Positions 35,584 through 45,818 of a stretch of 64,000 nt of DNA are shown piece after piece. The DNA comes from an uncultured Prevotella sp. (GTDB lineage Bacteria; Bacteroidota; Bacteroidia; Bacteroidales; Bacteroidaceae), in NCBI GenBank assembly GCA_946415755.1, contig CAMKTS010000004.1:1-64000 (forward strand), written 5' to 3'. Made by a program: the position numbers and the translations under genes. Position 1 is the first letter of the stretch. Each line of letters starts with the position of its first letter. The notes below the pieces were generated by a model. It worked only from the letters and a program-made list of their open reading frames with translations, was not told where the DNA came from and ran no database searches.

Positions 35584-36141
35584 TTAATCGTTTTTAGCGT
35601 TCTTAAACGGCAGACCGAAAGACTTCAGCAGAGCATATCCCTCCTCGTCGGTCTTGGCAGATGTCACGAAGGTAATGTTCATACCCTGAATGCGGTCTAC
35701 GGTGTCGATGTTGATCTCAGGGAAGATAATCTGCTCCTGAATGCCGAGGGTGTAGTTGCCACGGCCGTCGAACTTGCTCTCGATACCCTTGAAGTCGCGG
35801 ATACGAGGCAGGGCCACGCGAACCAGCTTCTCCAGAAACTCATACATACGCTCGCGGCGCAGGGTCACCATAACGCCGATAGGCATCTTCTTACGCAGCT
35901 TGAAGTTGGCGATATCCTTCTTCGAGTAGGTGGCTACGGCCTTCTGACCGCAGATAGTTGTGATCTCGTTGATGGCCACATCGATGATCTTCTTGTCCTG
36001 AGTGGCATCGCCCAGTCCCTGGTTGACCACGATCTTCTTCAGAACGGGAACCTGCATCTTGGAACTGTAGTTGAACTGCTTCTCAAGTGCGGGAGCAATC
36101 TGCTCGTTGTACACTTTCTTTAATTGTGCTGTATTTGCCAT
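35584..36141 (-). CDS. rplE: 50S ribosomal protein L5
   Basis: 185 residues, 5S rRNA and P-site tRNA contact. Motifs [15 protein letters not shown] and [20 protein letters not shown]. Its ATG shares one base with the rplX stop. Confidence 0.98.
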   Translation of the reverse strand: MANTAQLKKVYNEQIAPALEKQFNYSSKMQVPVLKKIVVNQGLGDATQDKKIIDVAINEITTICGQKAVATYSKKDIANFKLRKKMPIGVMVTLRRERMYEFLEKLVRVALPRIRDFKGIESKFDGRGNYTLGIQEQIIFPEINIDTVDRIQGMNITFVTSAKTDEEGYALLKSFGLPFKNAKND

Positions 36142-36458
36142 TACTTAATCTCCTCCCCAGACTTTTTAGCGATACGAATAACGTTCTTGCCCTCGTGCTT
36201 GATGCTCACGCGGGTAGCCTTGCCGCTCTTCGGATCGATGAGACTTAAATTCGAGATGTGAATAGGAGCCTCCTGCTTCACAATACCTCCCTGCGGGTTC
36301 TTGGCGCTGGGCTTCGTGCTCTTGGAGACCATGTTGACTCCTTCCACGATGGCGCGCTGCTTCTCAACAAGCACCTTCAGCACCTTGCCAGTCTTGCCCT
36401 TGTCCTCACCGGCCAGGACCATGACTGTGTCGTTTTTCCTAATATGTAACTTTGTCAT
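36141..36458 (-). CDS. rplX: 50S ribosomal protein L24
   Basis: 105 residues from the ATG at 36458 ([20 protein letters not shown]); KOW motif present. An in-frame start 16 codons upstream would run back to the rplN stop and is less likely. Confidence 0.97.
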   Translation of the reverse strand: MTKLHIRKNDTVMVLAGEDKGKTGKVLKVLVEKQRAIVEGVNMVSKSTKPSAKNPQGGIVKQEAPIHISNLSLIDPKSGKATRVSIKHEGKNVIRIAKKSGEEIK

Positions 36459-36477
36459 TACTGTATACTTTTTAATG

Positions 36478-36843
36478 TTAAAGAACCTCAGGTGCGAGTG
36501 AGACAACCTTCATGTTGACGGCACGAAGCTCACGGGCCACGGGACCGAAGATACGGCTGCCACGAAGCTCACCGGCATTGTTCAACAATACACAGGCATT
36601 GTCGTCGAAACGAATGTAAGAACCGTCGGCACGACGAATCTCCTTCTTGGTACGAACAACCAGAGCTTTCGACACTGCACCCTTTTTCACGTCACTTGTG
36701 GGGATTGCGTTCTTAATAGCAACAACAATCACGTCACCAACGCTGGCATAGCGGCGACGGGTACCACCCAGCACACGGATGCACAGGGCCTCGCGGGCAC
36801 CGCTGTTATCAGCTACGGTAAGTCTTGTTTCTGTTTGTATCAT
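36478..36843 (-). CDS. rplN: 50S ribosomal protein L14
   Basis: 121 residues, [20 protein letters not shown] at the start and [10 protein letters not shown] at the end. Contacts 16S rRNA at an intersubunit bridge. 2 bases after rpsQ. Confidence 0.98.
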   Translation of the reverse strand: MIQTETRLTVADNSGAREALCIRVLGGTRRRYASVGDVIVVAIKNAIPTSDVKKGAVSKALVVRTKKEIRRADGSYIRFDDNACVLLNNAGELRGSRIFGPVARELRAVNMKVVSLAPEVL

Positions 36844-36845
36844 AA

Positions 36846-37103
36846 TTACTTAGCCTTTTCTACGATTTGTACTAAACGCCATCTCTTAGTCTTAGAGAGG
36901 GGGCGGGTCTCCATAATGAGTACGGTGTCACCGACGTTGCACTCATTCTTCTCATCGTGAGCATGGTACTTCTTTGTCTTCTGGACAAACTTACCATAAA
37001 TCGGGTGCTTCTCCTTGAACTTAGCGGCAATAACAATGGTTTTATCCATCTTGTTGCTGATAACGACACCCTGTCTTGTCTTTCTTAAATTTCTTGTTTC
37101 CAT
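36846..37103 (-). CDS. rpsQ: 30S ribosomal protein S17
   Basis: 85 residues from [20 protein letters not shown], with [18 protein letters not shown] start 9 bases upstream (MVQMET) is possible but leaves only 2 bases after rpmC. Confidence 0.95.
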   Translation of the reverse strand: METRNLRKTRQGVVISNKMDKTIVIAAKFKEKHPIYGKFVQKTKKYHAHDEKNECNVGDTVLIMETRPLSKTKRWRLVQIVEKAK

Positions 37104-37114
37104 CTGGACCATTA

Positions 37115-37309
37115 TTATTTGTTAAGTTCTCTCTGACGGAGTTCTGTCTTCATACGTGCGATGTCACGACGTGCGGCCTTAATCTGTGATGGATTCTCCA
37201 TGGGAGTCACTGCGTGGTTCAACTTCATCTGGTTGTAGTTGGCAACCTCAGTCTCCAGCTTCTCGGCCAATTCCTTGGTCTCGAGACCTTTAATTTCATT
37301 CATCTTCAT
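37115..37309 (-). CDS. rpmC: 50S ribosomal protein L29
   Basis: 64 residues, two helices ([20 protein letters not shown] and [16 protein letters not shown]). Sits near the exit tunnel beside L23. Start at 37309 or two codons later. Confidence 0.96.
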   Translation of the reverse strand: MKMNEIKGLETKELAEKLETEVANYNQMKLNHAVTPMENPSQIKAARRDIARMKTELRQRELNK

Positions 37310-37312
37310 AGC

Positions 37313-37741
37313 TTAAGCGTTTTTATCGTAATCGCGTCTAACAATAAACTTAGTCTTCACGGGCAGCTTCTGGGCACCAAGACGCAGAGCCTCCTTGGCA
37401 ACCTCGAAGGGCACACCCTCTACCTCAAACAGAATACGACCCGGGGTTACGGGAGCCACCCATCCTGCGGGGTCACCCTTACCTTTACCCATACGTACGT
37501 CAGCAGGCTTGCGAGTGATGGGTTTGTCCGGGAAGATGCGAATCCATACCTGACCTTCACGGTTCATATAACGGTTGATGGCAACACGGGCTGCCTCAAT
37601 CTGGCGGCTGTCAATCCACTTGGCGTCCAGCGTCTTGATGCCGAACGAGCCGAAAGCCAGCTGCGTTCCGCGGTGGGCGTTGCCTTTATTGCCACGTCCG
37701 TCCTGCGGCCTTCTATATCTAACTCTCTTAGGTTGTAACAT
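37313..37741 (-). CDS. rplP: 50S ribosomal protein L16
   Basis: 142 residues, with [20 protein letters not shown] and [17 protein letters not shown]. Helps place tRNA in the A site. Confidence 0.98.
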   Translation of the reverse strand: MLQPKRVRYRRPQDGRGNKGNAHRGTQLAFGSFGIKTLDAKWIDSRQIEAARVAINRYMNREGQVWIRIFPDKPITRKPADVRMGKGKGDPAGWVAPVTPGRILFEVEGVPFEVAKEALRLGAQKLPVKTKFIVRRDYDKNA

Positions 37742-37755
37742 GATAACTTCTTCCT

Positions 37756-38490
37756 TTAACGGTTATTATTCTTCTTGTTGCGGAAACGTCTGCCACCGTT
37801 GTCACGACCACCGTTCGAGCGGGCAGCACCCTTCTCCTGAGTGAAGTTTGGAGCCAAGTCAACCTTTCCATAAACCTCACCACGGCAGATCCAAACCTTC
37901 AGACCCAGCAGGCCAACCTTCGTGAGGGCCTCTGCCTGGCAGTAATCAATGTCAGCACGGAAGGTGTGCAGCGGTGTGCGGCCTTCCTTGATCATCTCGC
38001 TACGTGCGATTTCAGCACCGTTCAGACGACCTGAGATCTGCACCTTGATACCCTCTGCTCCAGCACGCATGGTGTTAGCCACAGCCATCTTGATAGCACG
38101 GCGGTAAGCAATCTTACCCTCTATCTGGCGAGCGATGTTGTTGGCTACGATGTTTGCATCGAGCTCGGGCTTCTTCACTTCATAGATATTAATCTGAATC
38201 TCCTTGTCATAGAGTTTCTTCAGCTCTTCCTTGAGCTTGTCGACATCCTGACCACCCTTACCAATGACCAAACCCGGACGGGCCGTGCAAATGGTGATGG
38301 TAACCAGCTTCAATGTACGCTCGATGACAATCTTCGAGATACTGGCCTTGGCCAAACGCTCGTTCAGATACTTGCGGATTTTCTGGTCTTCAACGAGGTT
38401 GTCTCCGAAGTCTTTGCCTCCGAACCAATTGGAATCCCAACCCTTGACGATGCCAAGACGGTTGCTAATAGGATTTACTTTCTGTCCCAT
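37756..38490 (-). CDS. rpsC: 30S ribosomal protein S3
   Basis: 244 residues. KH domain with [20 protein letters not shown]-terminal domain with [15 protein letters not shown], and a Gly/Arg/Asn-rich tail. Lines the mRNA entry. Confidence 0.98.
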   Translation of the reverse strand: MGQKVNPISNRLGIVKGWDSNWFGGKDFGDNLVEDQKIRKYLNERLAKASISKIVIERTLKLVTITICTARPGLVIGKGGQDVDKLKEELKKLYDKEIQINIYEVKKPELDANIVANNIARQIEGKIAYRRAIKMAVANTMRAGAEGIKVQISGRLNGAEIARSEMIKEGRTPLHTFRADIDYCQAEALTKVGLLGLKVWICRGEVYGKVDLAPNFTQEKGAARSNGGRDNGGRRFRNKKNNNR

Positions 38491-38495
38491 ACCTT

Positions 38496-38897
38496 TTACT
38501 TATCATTAGTTTTAGCGTCAACAAACAGAGTCACATGGTTAGAACGCTTGCGGATGCGATAGCCACGACCCTGCGGTGCCGGTCTCATACGTTTCATTGT
38601 CACGCCCTCGTCGACGAACACGCGGCTCACGAAGAGCTCGCCGTCCTCGGCCTTGCGGTCGTTCTTGGCCTCCCAGTTGGCAATAGCCGAGCGGAGAAGC
38701 TTCTCTACATTCTCAGAAGCTGCCTTTTTCGAGAATCGAAGTACACCCAATGCACGGTTTACTTCCATGCCGCGTATCATGTCTACGACATAGCGCATCT
38801 TACGGGGTGAGGAGGGGCAGCCCTTCAGCTTTGCAAAATACTGTGTCTTATTGGCTGCTTTCCTTTTCTCAGCCGCTAATCTTTTTCTTGCTCCCAT
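38496..38897 (-). CDS. rplV: 50S ribosomal protein L22
   Basis: 133 residues. Core [20 protein letters not shown] and the tunnel-lining hairpin [21 protein letters not shown]-terminal basic extension ([17 protein letters not shown]). Confidence 0.98.
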   Translation of the reverse strand: MGARKRLAAEKRKAANKTQYFAKLKGCPSSPRKMRYVVDMIRGMEVNRALGVLRFSKKAASENVEKLLRSAIANWEAKNDRKAEDGELFVSRVFVDEGVTMKRMRPAPQGRGYRIRKRSNHVTLFVDAKTNDK

Positions 38898-38900
38898 TAT

Positions 38901-38930
38901 TTCTTAATTCTTAATTCTTAATTCTTAATT
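38901..38930. repeat. Tandem TTCTTAA repeat between rpsS and rplV
   Basis: About four copies of ATTCTTA A in the 43-base gap; in the mRNA an AAGAATT run just upstream of the rplV start. Confidence 0.65.
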
Positions 38931-38940
38931 TCCCTGGAGC

Positions 38941-39207
38941 TTACTTCTTGTTACCAGCATGGCCGCCGAAACGACGCGTGGGAGAGAACTCGCCCAACTT
39001 GTGGCCTACCATGTTCTCGGTGATGTAGACAGGGATGAACTTATTTCCGTTATGAACTGCAACGGTATGTCCCACGAAATCCGGGGAAATCATTGAAGCT
39101 CTGGCCCACGTCTTGACGACGGTTTTCTTACCGCTCTCATTCATGGCGAGAATCTTCTTCTCGAGCGATACGTTGATATAAGGGCCTTTTTTTAATGAAC
39201 GACTCAT
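38941..39207 (-). CDS. rpsS: 30S ribosomal protein S19
   Basis: 88 residues, [20 protein letters not shown] and [20 protein letters not shown]. Binds the 30S head with S13. Confidence 0.98.
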   Translation of the reverse strand: MSRSLKKGPYINVSLEKKILAMNESGKKTVVKTWARASMISPDFVGHTVAVHNGNKFIPVYITENMVGHKLGEFSPTRRFGGHAGNKK

Positions 39208-39232
39208 AATTTACACTCTTTTAATTTCGTGA

Positions 39233-40060
39233 TTACTTCTTGTTAGCTCTTTCGATGATGTACTTGTTCGACTGCTTCTTCGGAGCACGAGTCTTGAGAC
39301 CCTTAGCGTACAAGCCCTTGCGTGAACGCGGATGTCCACCAGACTGACGGCCTTCACCACCACCCATCGGGTGATCATGCGGGTTCATCACAACGCCACG
39401 GTTGTGCGGGCGACGACCCAGCCAACGTGAACGACCGGCCTTACCAGACTGCTCCAGAGCATGGTCTGAGTTGCCAACACTACCAACAGTAGCCTTACAT
39501 GCTGAGAGAATCTGACGGGTCTCGCCAGAAGGAAGCTTAATCACGCAGTAGTTTCCCTCACGAGAGGTCAACTGAGCGAAATTACCAGCCGAACGGACTA
39601 GCAGGGCACCCTGTCCGGGGCGCAACTCAATGTTGTGAATCACGGTACCCACAGGGATGTTGGCCAGCGGAAGCGCATTACCTACCTCAGGCACTGCGTC
39701 TGCACCCGACATCAAGGTCGTACCAACCTCCAGTCCGTTAGGAGCAATGATATAACGTTTTTCACCATCAGCGTAGTAGAGCAGAGCAATGCGAGCTGAA
39801 CGGTTAGGATCATACTCGATGGTCTTTACTACGGCTGGAACACCATCCTTCTCTCGCTTGAAGTCGATGAGACGATACTTCTTCTTGTGGCCGCCACCCA
39901 TATAGCGGACGGTCATCTTACCGGTGTTGTTTCGACCGCCGGTAGAACGCTTACCGTAAACGAGAGACTTCTCTGGCACGGATGCAGTAATATCCTCGAA
40001 CGTGCCAATAATCTTGTGTCTTTGACCCGGAGTTACGGGCTTTAATTTACGTACTGCCAT
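39233..40060 (-). CDS. rplB: 50S ribosomal protein L2
   Basis: 275 residues, needed for peptidyl transferase assembly. Motifs [33 protein letters not shown] and the C-terminal [18 protein letters not shown] with the conserved His. Confidence 0.98.
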   Translation of the reverse strand: MAVRKLKPVTPGQRHKIIGTFEDITASVPEKSLVYGKRSTGGRNNTGKMTVRYMGGGHKKKYRLIDFKREKDGVPAVVKTIEYDPNRSARIALLYYADGEKRYIIAPNGLEVGTTLMSGADAVPEVGNALPLANIPVGTVIHNIELRPGQGALLVRSAGNFAQLTSREGNYCVIKLPSGETRQILSACKATVGSVGNSDHALEQSGKAGRSRWLGRRPHNRGVVMNPHDHPMGGGEGRQSGGHPRSRKGLYAKGLKTRAPKKQSNKYIIERANKK

Positions 40061-40066
40061 TTCTTA

Positions 40067-40429
40067 TTATTGAATATTGCTATAAAAATCAATTGCATCG
40101 CCCTCTTTCAGGGTAACGATTGCCTTCTTGTACGCATTCTTGTGACCTCTCACGAGACCTGCCTTTGTGTAGCGCGACGAGCGCTTGCCGGCATAACGAA
40201 GCGTGTTAACACTCTCAACTGTCACATTGTACAGCCCTTCAATCTCCTTGGCTATCTCAATCTTGTTAGCCTCGGGCTTTACGATGAAACCGTACTTCGA
40301 ATGAGCCTTCTTGGTCACCGTCTCGCCCTTGTGCTTGCCGGTCTTGGCCTTGAAAGTCCTGTCGACAGACGACTTCTCCGTCATGTTGTTCATCTTCTCT
40401 GTAATCAGAGGCTTTATAATAAAAGTCAT
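40067..40429 (-). CDS. rplW: 50S ribosomal protein L23 with inserted basic loop
   Basis: 120 residues; most L23 are 95-100. The N-terminal helix (MTFIIKPLITEKMNNMTEK) and the body (YGFIVKPEANKIEIAKEIEG) are normal, but about 23 extra residues (roughly 20-43, SVDRTFKAKTGKHKGETVTK) lie between them. L23 rims the exit tunnel and docks trigger factor and SRP. Confidence 0.95.
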   Translation of the reverse strand: MTFIIKPLITEKMNNMTEKSSVDRTFKAKTGKHKGETVTKKAHSKYGFIVKPEANKIEIAKEIEGLYNVTVESVNTLRYAGKRSSRYTKAGLVRGHKNAYKKAIVTLKEGDAIDFYSNIQ

Positions 40430-40474
40430 AGTCTTTTTCGTTATTACGTTACTACGTTGATTACGTTATACGCT

Positions 40475-41101
40475 TTATCCCAATACACCGTTGATGGTTT
40501 CCAGAGACTTCTCGGTCACAACCATAACGTCAGCATTCAATATTTTGTAGGTATTGATGCTGGCTGCGGGCATAACCTCGGAGCACTGCAGGTTACGAGC
40601 TGACAAATATACGTTTTTATTTGCTTCCGGCAAAACCATCAGCACCTTCTTGTTGTCGACTTTCAGATTTTTAGCAATATTTAAGAACTCTTTGGTCTTT
40701 GGTGCCTCCATATTGAAGTCCTCGACGATGATAATTGCATTTTCCTGAGCCTTGTACGACAGAGCCGACTTGCGAGCCAGGGCTTTTACCTTCTTGTTCA
40801 GCTTGAAACTGTAGTCGCGGGGTTTCGGACCAAACACACGGCCACCACCACGAAGCAGGGGTGAGTTGATGTCGCCGTGACGAGCACCGCCGCCGCCTTT
40901 CTGACGACCCAGTTTACGGGTAGAACCCGCATGCTCGCTACGTTCTTTGGCCTTGGCGTTGCCTTGACGCTGGTTGGCCATATACTGCTTTACGTCCAAA
41001 TAGATGACGTGGTCGTTAGGTTCAATTCCGAAAATGGCCTCGTTCAACGTAACCTTTCTTCCAGTCTCCTGACCTTTGATATTCAATACATTGATTTCCA
41101 T
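40475..41101 (-). CDS. rplD: 50S ribosomal protein L4
   Basis: 208 residues, extended tunnel loop with [20 protein letters not shown]. In E. coli L4 represses the S10 operon by binding its leader, relevant here because the leader before rplC has a strong stem. 3 bases after rplC. Confidence 0.97.
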   Translation of the reverse strand: MEINVLNIKGQETGRKVTLNEAIFGIEPNDHVIYLDVKQYMANQRQGNAKAKERSEHAGSTRKLGRQKGGGGARHGDINSPLLRGGGRVFGPKPRDYSFKLNKKVKALARKSALSYKAQENAIIIVEDFNMEAPKTKEFLNIAKNLKVDNKKVLMVLPEANKNVYLSARNLQCSEVMPAASINTYKILNADVMVVTEKSLETINGVLG

Positions 41102-41104
41102 AGC

Positions 41105-41719
41105 TTACTTCTCGATTAAAACAGTTGAACCATTACAACCGGCGCAGCTACCCTTCACAAGAATCAGGTTGTGCTCCGGTATTACCTTTAACACTTTGAG
41201 GTTCTGCGTTGTCACGCGGTCGCCACCCATCTGGCCACCCATGCGCATTCCCTTGAACACCTTGGCAGGGTACGAGCAAGCACCGATAGATCCCGGCTTG
41301 CGGGCGCGGTCGTCCTGACCGTGAGTGCTCTGACCAACGCCACCGAAACCGTGACGCTTCATCACACCCTGGAAACCCTTACCCTTCGAAGTGCCGACAA
41401 CGTCAACGAACTCTGCGTCAGCAAAGAGGTCTACGGTGATGGTGTCTCCGAGGTTGTGCTCCTCGTCAAACTTGAACTCGGCCAAGTGAGCCTTCGGTGT
41501 CGTACCTGCCTTCTTGAAGATACCCATCATCGGCTTCGTGGTGTTCTTTTCCTTCTTTTCACCATAAGCCAACTGAAGGGCTGCATAACCGTCTTTCTCG
41601 ACGGTCTTTACCTGGGTGACAACACAAGGACCGGCTTCGATAACAGTGCACGGCACATTCTTGCCGTCGGCACTGAAAACGGATGTCATTCCGATTTTTC
41701 TTCCAATTAATCCTGGCAT
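41105..41719 (-). CDS. rplC: 50S ribosomal protein L3
   Basis: 204 residues from the ATG at 41719 ([20 protein letters not shown]). Contains [19 protein letters not shown]. First gene of the cluster in this window: rpsJ, which normally precedes it, is absent from the 245 bases upstream. Confidence 0.97.
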   Translation of the reverse strand: MPGLIGRKIGMTSVFSADGKNVPCTVIEAGPCVVTQVKTVEKDGYAALQLAYGEKKEKNTTKPMMGIFKKAGTTPKAHLAEFKFDEEHNLGDTITVDLFADAEFVDVVGTSKGKGFQGVMKRHGFGGVGQSTHGQDDRARKPGSIGACSYPAKVFKGMRMGGQMGGDRVTTQNLKVLKVIPEHNLILVKGSCAGCNGSTVLIEK

Positions 41720-41906
41720 TTCAGTTTTAAATTTTAATAACAATAATGTAAATATATTCTGTTTCTTTTTAAGTGCAACCGCGCAAAACCTTACTTACAA
41801 ACACACTTAAAAAGAAACGCTCACTGCTTCTCAATTGAAGGTTAAGTCGCTCTTTGTCAGCGTATTGTTAGCCATCAAGCCAGCGCAATACCCACTTTTG
41901 CGGGTG
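41720..41906 (-). promoter_or_regulatory. S10-operon leader with long stem
   Basis: About 180 transcribed bases before rplC. GTTTCTTTTTAAGTG (41761-41775) is the exact reverse complement of 41804-41818, a 15-bp stem with 28-base loop. Such leaders often carry the binding site for a ribosomal protein repressor; L4 is the best candidate by analogy, not by sequence. Confidence 0.5.
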
Positions 41907-41914
41907 CAAAGGTA
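41907..41914 (-). promoter_or_regulatory. -7 box of the S10 operon
   Basis: TACCTTTG on the minus strand; a near-match -33 (GTTG, 41935-41938) lies 20 bases upstream. Start of rplC is 188 bases downstream. Confidence 0.65.
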
Positions 41915-41964
41915 CATATTATTATTGATATACACAACGTTTTGTGTTTGAAAAATAACAAAAT

Positions 41965-42447
41965 TTAGTGTTTTTCAGCAACTTTAACAATTTGAATCCC
42001 GACATCGGTAATGCCTGGCAATATCTCACGCTTCATGTCATGACGCACAGTGATGTGCAACTTGTCGCCAGCTAACAGGTGAAGTTTAGTGACGGGAAAG
42101 GTGTACTGATATTGTCCCACACCTCTCCCAACGGCATTCCCCTGTTTGTCAATCAAGCGACAGCATACGGTATCGCTGTATGTGGTCATGGACGGATACA
42201 CAGTATGTTGAACGATCAAGTTGAGTTGCATAAAGGGATAGCTGCCGTTGATGCGAAGTCCCAGGTTCTCTTCGTAGCGACCAGTAGCCACAAGGGCATC
42301 GACTGAAAAAATTAGAGTGTCGTTGCGTTCCCAGCCGGTCACAGGGGTATGCTCGAAATGGCTGTAGACGGTTTGACGGTCGCAAGCCGTCATCAGAAAT
42401 GCCATAAGCACCCCTATATATAATAAGGTGTATCTATGCTTTTGCAT
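41965..42447 (-). CDS. gldH: Gliding motility lipoprotein GldH
   Basis: 160 residues with lipobox MTACDRQ and the GldH-family beta-rich body (YSHFEHTPVTGWERNDTLIF near the start). GldH is tied to the gliding / type IX secretion machinery in Flavobacterium but is also found in non-gliding Bacteroidetes. Overlaps the 3' end of the ricT-like gene by 14 bases. Confidence 0.88.
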   Translation of the reverse strand: MQKHRYTLLYIGVLMAFLMTACDRQTVYSHFEHTPVTGWERNDTLIFSVDALVATGRYEENLGLRINGSYPFMQLNLIVQHTVYPSMTTYSDTVCCRLIDKQGNAVGRGVGQYQYTFPVTKLHLLAGDKLHITVRHDMKREILPGITDVGIQIVKVAEKH

Positions 42448-43567
42448 CCTTGTTGGGCTTTGCCTGCTGCTGGGGCTTGCGGGGCTTCTTCTTCTTTTTC
42501 TTCACACGGTCGAAGCGATTGATATTCTCCTGCGTGGCCAGATCAATGGGGCCTTTCGGCTCTTTGCTTCCACCATCGGCCTGTAAGGAGAGAGGCTTCT
42601 CGCCACGGCGGTTCATCTCAATTACCTGTTTGGCGCGCTCGGCCGTGATGGTCTCTAGATTGGCGGCAATATTCTTGTCGGTGGAGTAAGTTACCATACC
42701 TGCCAGAATGTCGCTTTTGAAATAATAGTAGTCGCTATCCTCCGTCTGTAGCAGAATGTCCTTGGAGGGCAGGCTACGGCCTGCCTCGATATAGTCGTCA
42801 ACCTCATAGTTCAGACAGCATTTCAGCTTGGCACACATGCCTGCCAGTTTCTGAGGGTTGAGTGAGATATCCTGGTAGCGGGCGGCTGAGGTTCCTACAC
42901 TGACGAAGTTCTTCATCCATGTGGCACAACACAACTCTCGACCGCAGGGACCCGTGCCGCCGATGCGTCCGGCTTCCTGACGGGCACCAATCTGCTTCAT
43001 CTCAATGCGTACGTGGAAGGTGGCGGCAAGATCTTTGATTAGCTGGCGGAAGTCGACGCGTTCGTCTGCAATATAGTAGAAGATGGCCTTATTACAGTCG
43101 CCTTGATATTCCACATCGCCAATCTTCATCTTCAGTCCCAGGTTTTTGGCAATCTGGCGACTTTCTATCATGGTGGCATGTTCGCGACTCTTGGCCTCAT
43201 GGAATTTTTCCATGTCTACTGGACGAGCAATGCGGTATATACGCTTGATGTCATCGCTGCTCTTCAGGTTGGCTTTCTTCAGTTGCAACTGTGCCAGACG
43301 TCCGGTCAGCGTTACGACACCAATGTCGTGGCCGGGGTTAGCCTCGACTGCCACGATGTCACCTTTCTTCAGCTCGAGTTTGTTGGCGTTGTGGTAGTAA
43401 CCCTTACGGGTATGCTTGAACTGCACTTCCACAAGGTCGGTAGTATCAGTATTGCCCGGCACGTCGGCCAGCCAGTCATAGGTGTTCAGTTGTCTGTCCT
43501 GACGTCCTATAGCCTCCTTGCAGAGTCCACGGTCGCAGCCAGTCATTATTTTCAGGTCTTTTTCCAT
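42434..43567 (-). CDS. ricT: PSP1-domain protein, RicT/YaaT-like
   Basis: 377 residues. PSP1 domain with the Cys-rich segments GPCGRELCCATWM and MCAKLKCCLNYE, which bind an iron-sulfur cluster in Bacillus RicT (part of a complex acting on mRNA maturation and signalling). C-terminal basic, Lys/Gln-rich tail (about 340-377). Sits between holB and gldH as in other Bacteroidetes. Confidence 0.88.
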   Translation of the reverse strand: MEKDLKIMTGCDRGLCKEAIGRQDRQLNTYDWLADVPGNTDTTDLVEVQFKHTRKGYYHNANKLELKKGDIVAVEANPGHDIGVVTLTGRLAQLQLKKANLKSSDDIKRIYRIARPVDMEKFHEAKSREHATMIESRQIAKNLGLKMKIGDVEYQGDCNKAIFYYIADERVDFRQLIKDLAATFHVRIEMKQIGARQEAGRIGGTGPCGRELCCATWMKNFVSVGTSAARYQDISLNPQKLAGMCAKLKCCLNYEVDDYIEAGRSLPSKDILLQTEDSDYYYFKSDILAGMVTYSTDKNIAANLETITAERAKQVIEMNRRGEKPLSLQADGGSKEPKGPIDLATQENINRFDRVKKKKKKPRKPQQQAKPNKDAKA

Positions 43568-43597
43568 TGTTCTTATTTTTTGTTGGTTTTTATAGGG

Positions 43598-44722
43598 TTA
43601 ATAGGGGGATTGTGCATTCTTGATATGCACAATCATCTGAAGGGACAGGTCGAAGAATACGATTTTCGCATTGGCATTCTGTCCGATGTCACGGATGGCC
43701 AGGTTGGCAATCTGCGTGATGGGCATCACATTGACCTCATTGACGAAACGGGCAAAGTTACTGGCAAAATCCTCCTCACGTTGGCTCATATAGCACAACT
43801 CTTTTTGCTGGAAATTGTACATAAAGTTCTCGCGAATCATCCTAAGGAAGAATTCCAGGAAACGCTTCTGGCGTTCACGTCCCATGGCTGTCATGCGCTC
43901 GCTCCATGACTTCAGTTCTTTCACCTTACGCTGCCATGCTAAGCGCATCAGCATCTGGAACATGTCGAGGAACAACTCACTCTCAGAGTCGCTGCTAAGC
44001 AGTTCGAGGGCTTTCGTCCAGTTACCGTTGGCCATGCGTGCAAGCCGTGTGGCCATCTCCTCAGTAAGGCCACGCCTGTCGATGAGTGCCTGTCTGATGT
44101 CATCATCGGCTATCTTGCGGATGTCAATGCGCTGTACGCGGCTACGGATGGTTTCTAGCAGTTGCGACGGCTCTTCGCATACAAGGATGAAGACGGTTTG
44201 CGAGGGTGGCTCCTCCAGTAGCTTCAGTATTTTGTTGGCGCATTCGATGTTCATGCGCTCTGGCATCCATACAATGCTGACTTTGTAGCCTCCTTGGCTG
44301 GACTTTAGCGAAAGTTTATGATTGAGGTCGTCGCTCTCACCGGCAGTGATGATGGCCTGCTGGTTCTCACCACCCATCTGTTCCAGCCATTCGTTCATGG
44401 TAAAGTAGAGACCATCCATGATTAGCTCATGCCACTTGTCGGAAAAGTCGTCGCTCACAGGCTTGTGGTCACTGCCCATTGATGGAAGTTTGATAGTGGG
44501 ATAGGTGAAGTGCAGGTCGGGGTGTTCCCAATTTGCCAGCATAGCAGCATCATTCTGCGTGCGATTCAGCAGCACCTTTGCAAGACTCATGGCCAATGCC
44601 AGCTTGCCACATCCTTGCGGGCCGCAGAGCATGATGGCATGGGGCAGACGCTCTTCTCCGACCATCTGCATCAGGCGTTCCTGGGCCTCCCGTTGTCCTA
44701 TCACTTGTTCAAAACCGTCCAT
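43598..44722 (-). CDS. holB: DNA polymerase III subunit delta' (clamp loader)
   Basis: 374 residues from the ATG at 44722 (MDGFEQVIGQREAQERLMQM). AAA+ domain with Walker A GPQGCGKLA, sensor-1-like VCEEPSQLLETIRSRVQ and C-terminal clamp-loader collar helices. Delta' is the rigid stator of the clamp loader. A TTG start two codons upstream is less likely. Confidence 0.88.
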   Translation of the reverse strand: MDGFEQVIGQREAQERLMQMVGEERLPHAIMLCGPQGCGKLALAMSLAKVLLNRTQNDAAMLANWEHPDLHFTYPTIKLPSMGSDHKPVSDDFSDKWHELIMDGLYFTMNEWLEQMGGENQQAIITAGESDDLNHKLSLKSSQGGYKVSIVWMPERMNIECANKILKLLEEPPSQTVFILVCEEPSQLLETIRSRVQRIDIRKIADDDIRQALIDRRGLTEEMATRLARMANGNWTKALELLSSDSESELFLDMFQMLMRLAWQRKVKELKSWSERMTAMGRERQKRFLEFFLRMIRENFMYNFQQKELCYMSQREEDFASNFARFVNEVNVMPITQIANLAIRDIGQNANAKIVFFDLSLQMIVHIKNAQSPY

Positions 44723-44768
44723 CAGCAACGGCTTCCCTATATGGTTCTAAACTCATCATAACTGGCTG

Positions 44769-44799
44769 CAAAGGTACTAATTAGCAAGCAAAACGCAAA
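44769..44799 (-). promoter_or_regulatory. Promoter of holB-ricT-gldH
   Basis: Minus strand: TACCTTTG (44769-44776), 19-base spacer, TTTG (44796-44799). Full consensus, 47 bases before the holB start. Confidence 0.82.
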
Positions 44800-44836
44800 A
44801 TAAATCGCACTTTATTTTCTTTAGTCCATCTTTTAA

Positions 44837-45796
44837 CTATAGCAGACGCCTGGCCACTTCCACTACCGAGTCGACGGCTGAGACGGTATAGAAGTGGATG
44901 TTTTTCACCCCGTGTTCGTAGAGTTCACTACATTGTCGCGTTGTCCACTCTACTCCTAAGTGCATGGCTTGTTCATCGGTCTTGCATTTCACGATTTCCT
45001 TGGCTAGTTCCTCTGGTATATCGCAGTGGAAAGTTTTGGGAACTACCGTCAACTGTGTGAGCTTTGCAAAAGGCTTGATACCTGGTATGATGGGGATGGT
45101 GATTCCCATTTGACGAGCCTTTTCTACAAAGGAGAAGTATTTCTCATTGTCGAAAAACAGCTGTGTTACGGCATACTTTGCTCCAAGGTCTTGTTTCTGC
45201 TTCAGATATTCCATGTCACGCTCTAGATTGGGAGCCTCCTCATGTTTTTCGGGGTAGCAGGCTACTCCAAAGTCGAACTTTGGACCGGGGCGCTTGATTG
45301 ATGTACCGTCAGCAAAAAAACCCTCATTGAAGCGCACCACCTGCCGGATGAGGTCGGTGGTGTGAGCATGGCCTCCTTTGGTGGGTGTGAAGCGACTGTC
45401 TTCCTTGGCCTTGTCGCCACGCAGTAGCATCAGGTTGCGAATGCCAAGGACCTGCAGGTCCAGCAGCTCGTATTCTATTTGCTCTATCGTCGTTCCACTA
45501 CAGATGACGTGCGGTTCAACGGGAATGTGGTAACGGTTCTGGATGGCGGCAGCGATGGCTATGGTGCCTGGACGCCGACGGACGCGTTGCCTTTCAAACT
45601 GTCCGTTTTCAAGTTCTTTGTAGACATACTCTGAGTGGTGAGTCGTGATGTTAATAAACGCAGGGGCAAAGTCTACGAGTTTGTCTATCGTCTGGAACAA
45701 TGCCTCTGTTCCGTTACCTTTTAGCGGTGGAAGAACCTCGAACGAGAAACGCCTCTCTCCTGTATCTTGCCTGTTGATGTAATCTGCTACTGTCAT
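44837..45796 (-). CDS. metF: 5,10-methylenetetrahydrofolate reductase
   Basis: 319 residues, FAD TIM barrel that makes 5-methyl-THF for methionine synthesis. Motifs FSFEVLPPLKG, NITTHH, MLLRGDKAKEDS and AVTQLFFDNEKYF. The motif FSFEVLPP has the conserved Glu at the flavin. 22 bases after the GH51 gene on the same strand, so possibly read from it, though functions are unrelated. Confidence 0.95.
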   Translation of the reverse strand: MTVADYINRQDTGERRFSFEVLPPLKGNGTEALFQTIDKLVDFAPAFINITTHHSEYVYKELENGQFERQRVRRRPGTIAIAAAIQNRYHIPVEPHVICSGTTIEQIEYELLDLQVLGIRNLMLLRGDKAKEDSRFTPTKGGHAHTTDLIRQVVRFNEGFFADGTSIKRPGPKFDFGVACYPEKHEEAPNLERDMEYLKQKQDLGAKYAVTQLFFDNEKYFSFVEKARQMGITIPIIPGIKPFAKLTQLTVVPKTFHCDIPEELAKEIVKCKTDEQAMHLGVEWTTRQCSELYEHGVKNIHFYTVSAVDSVVEVARRLL

Positions 45797-45818
45797 AATG
45801 GTCTGATAGTTATGTTTG

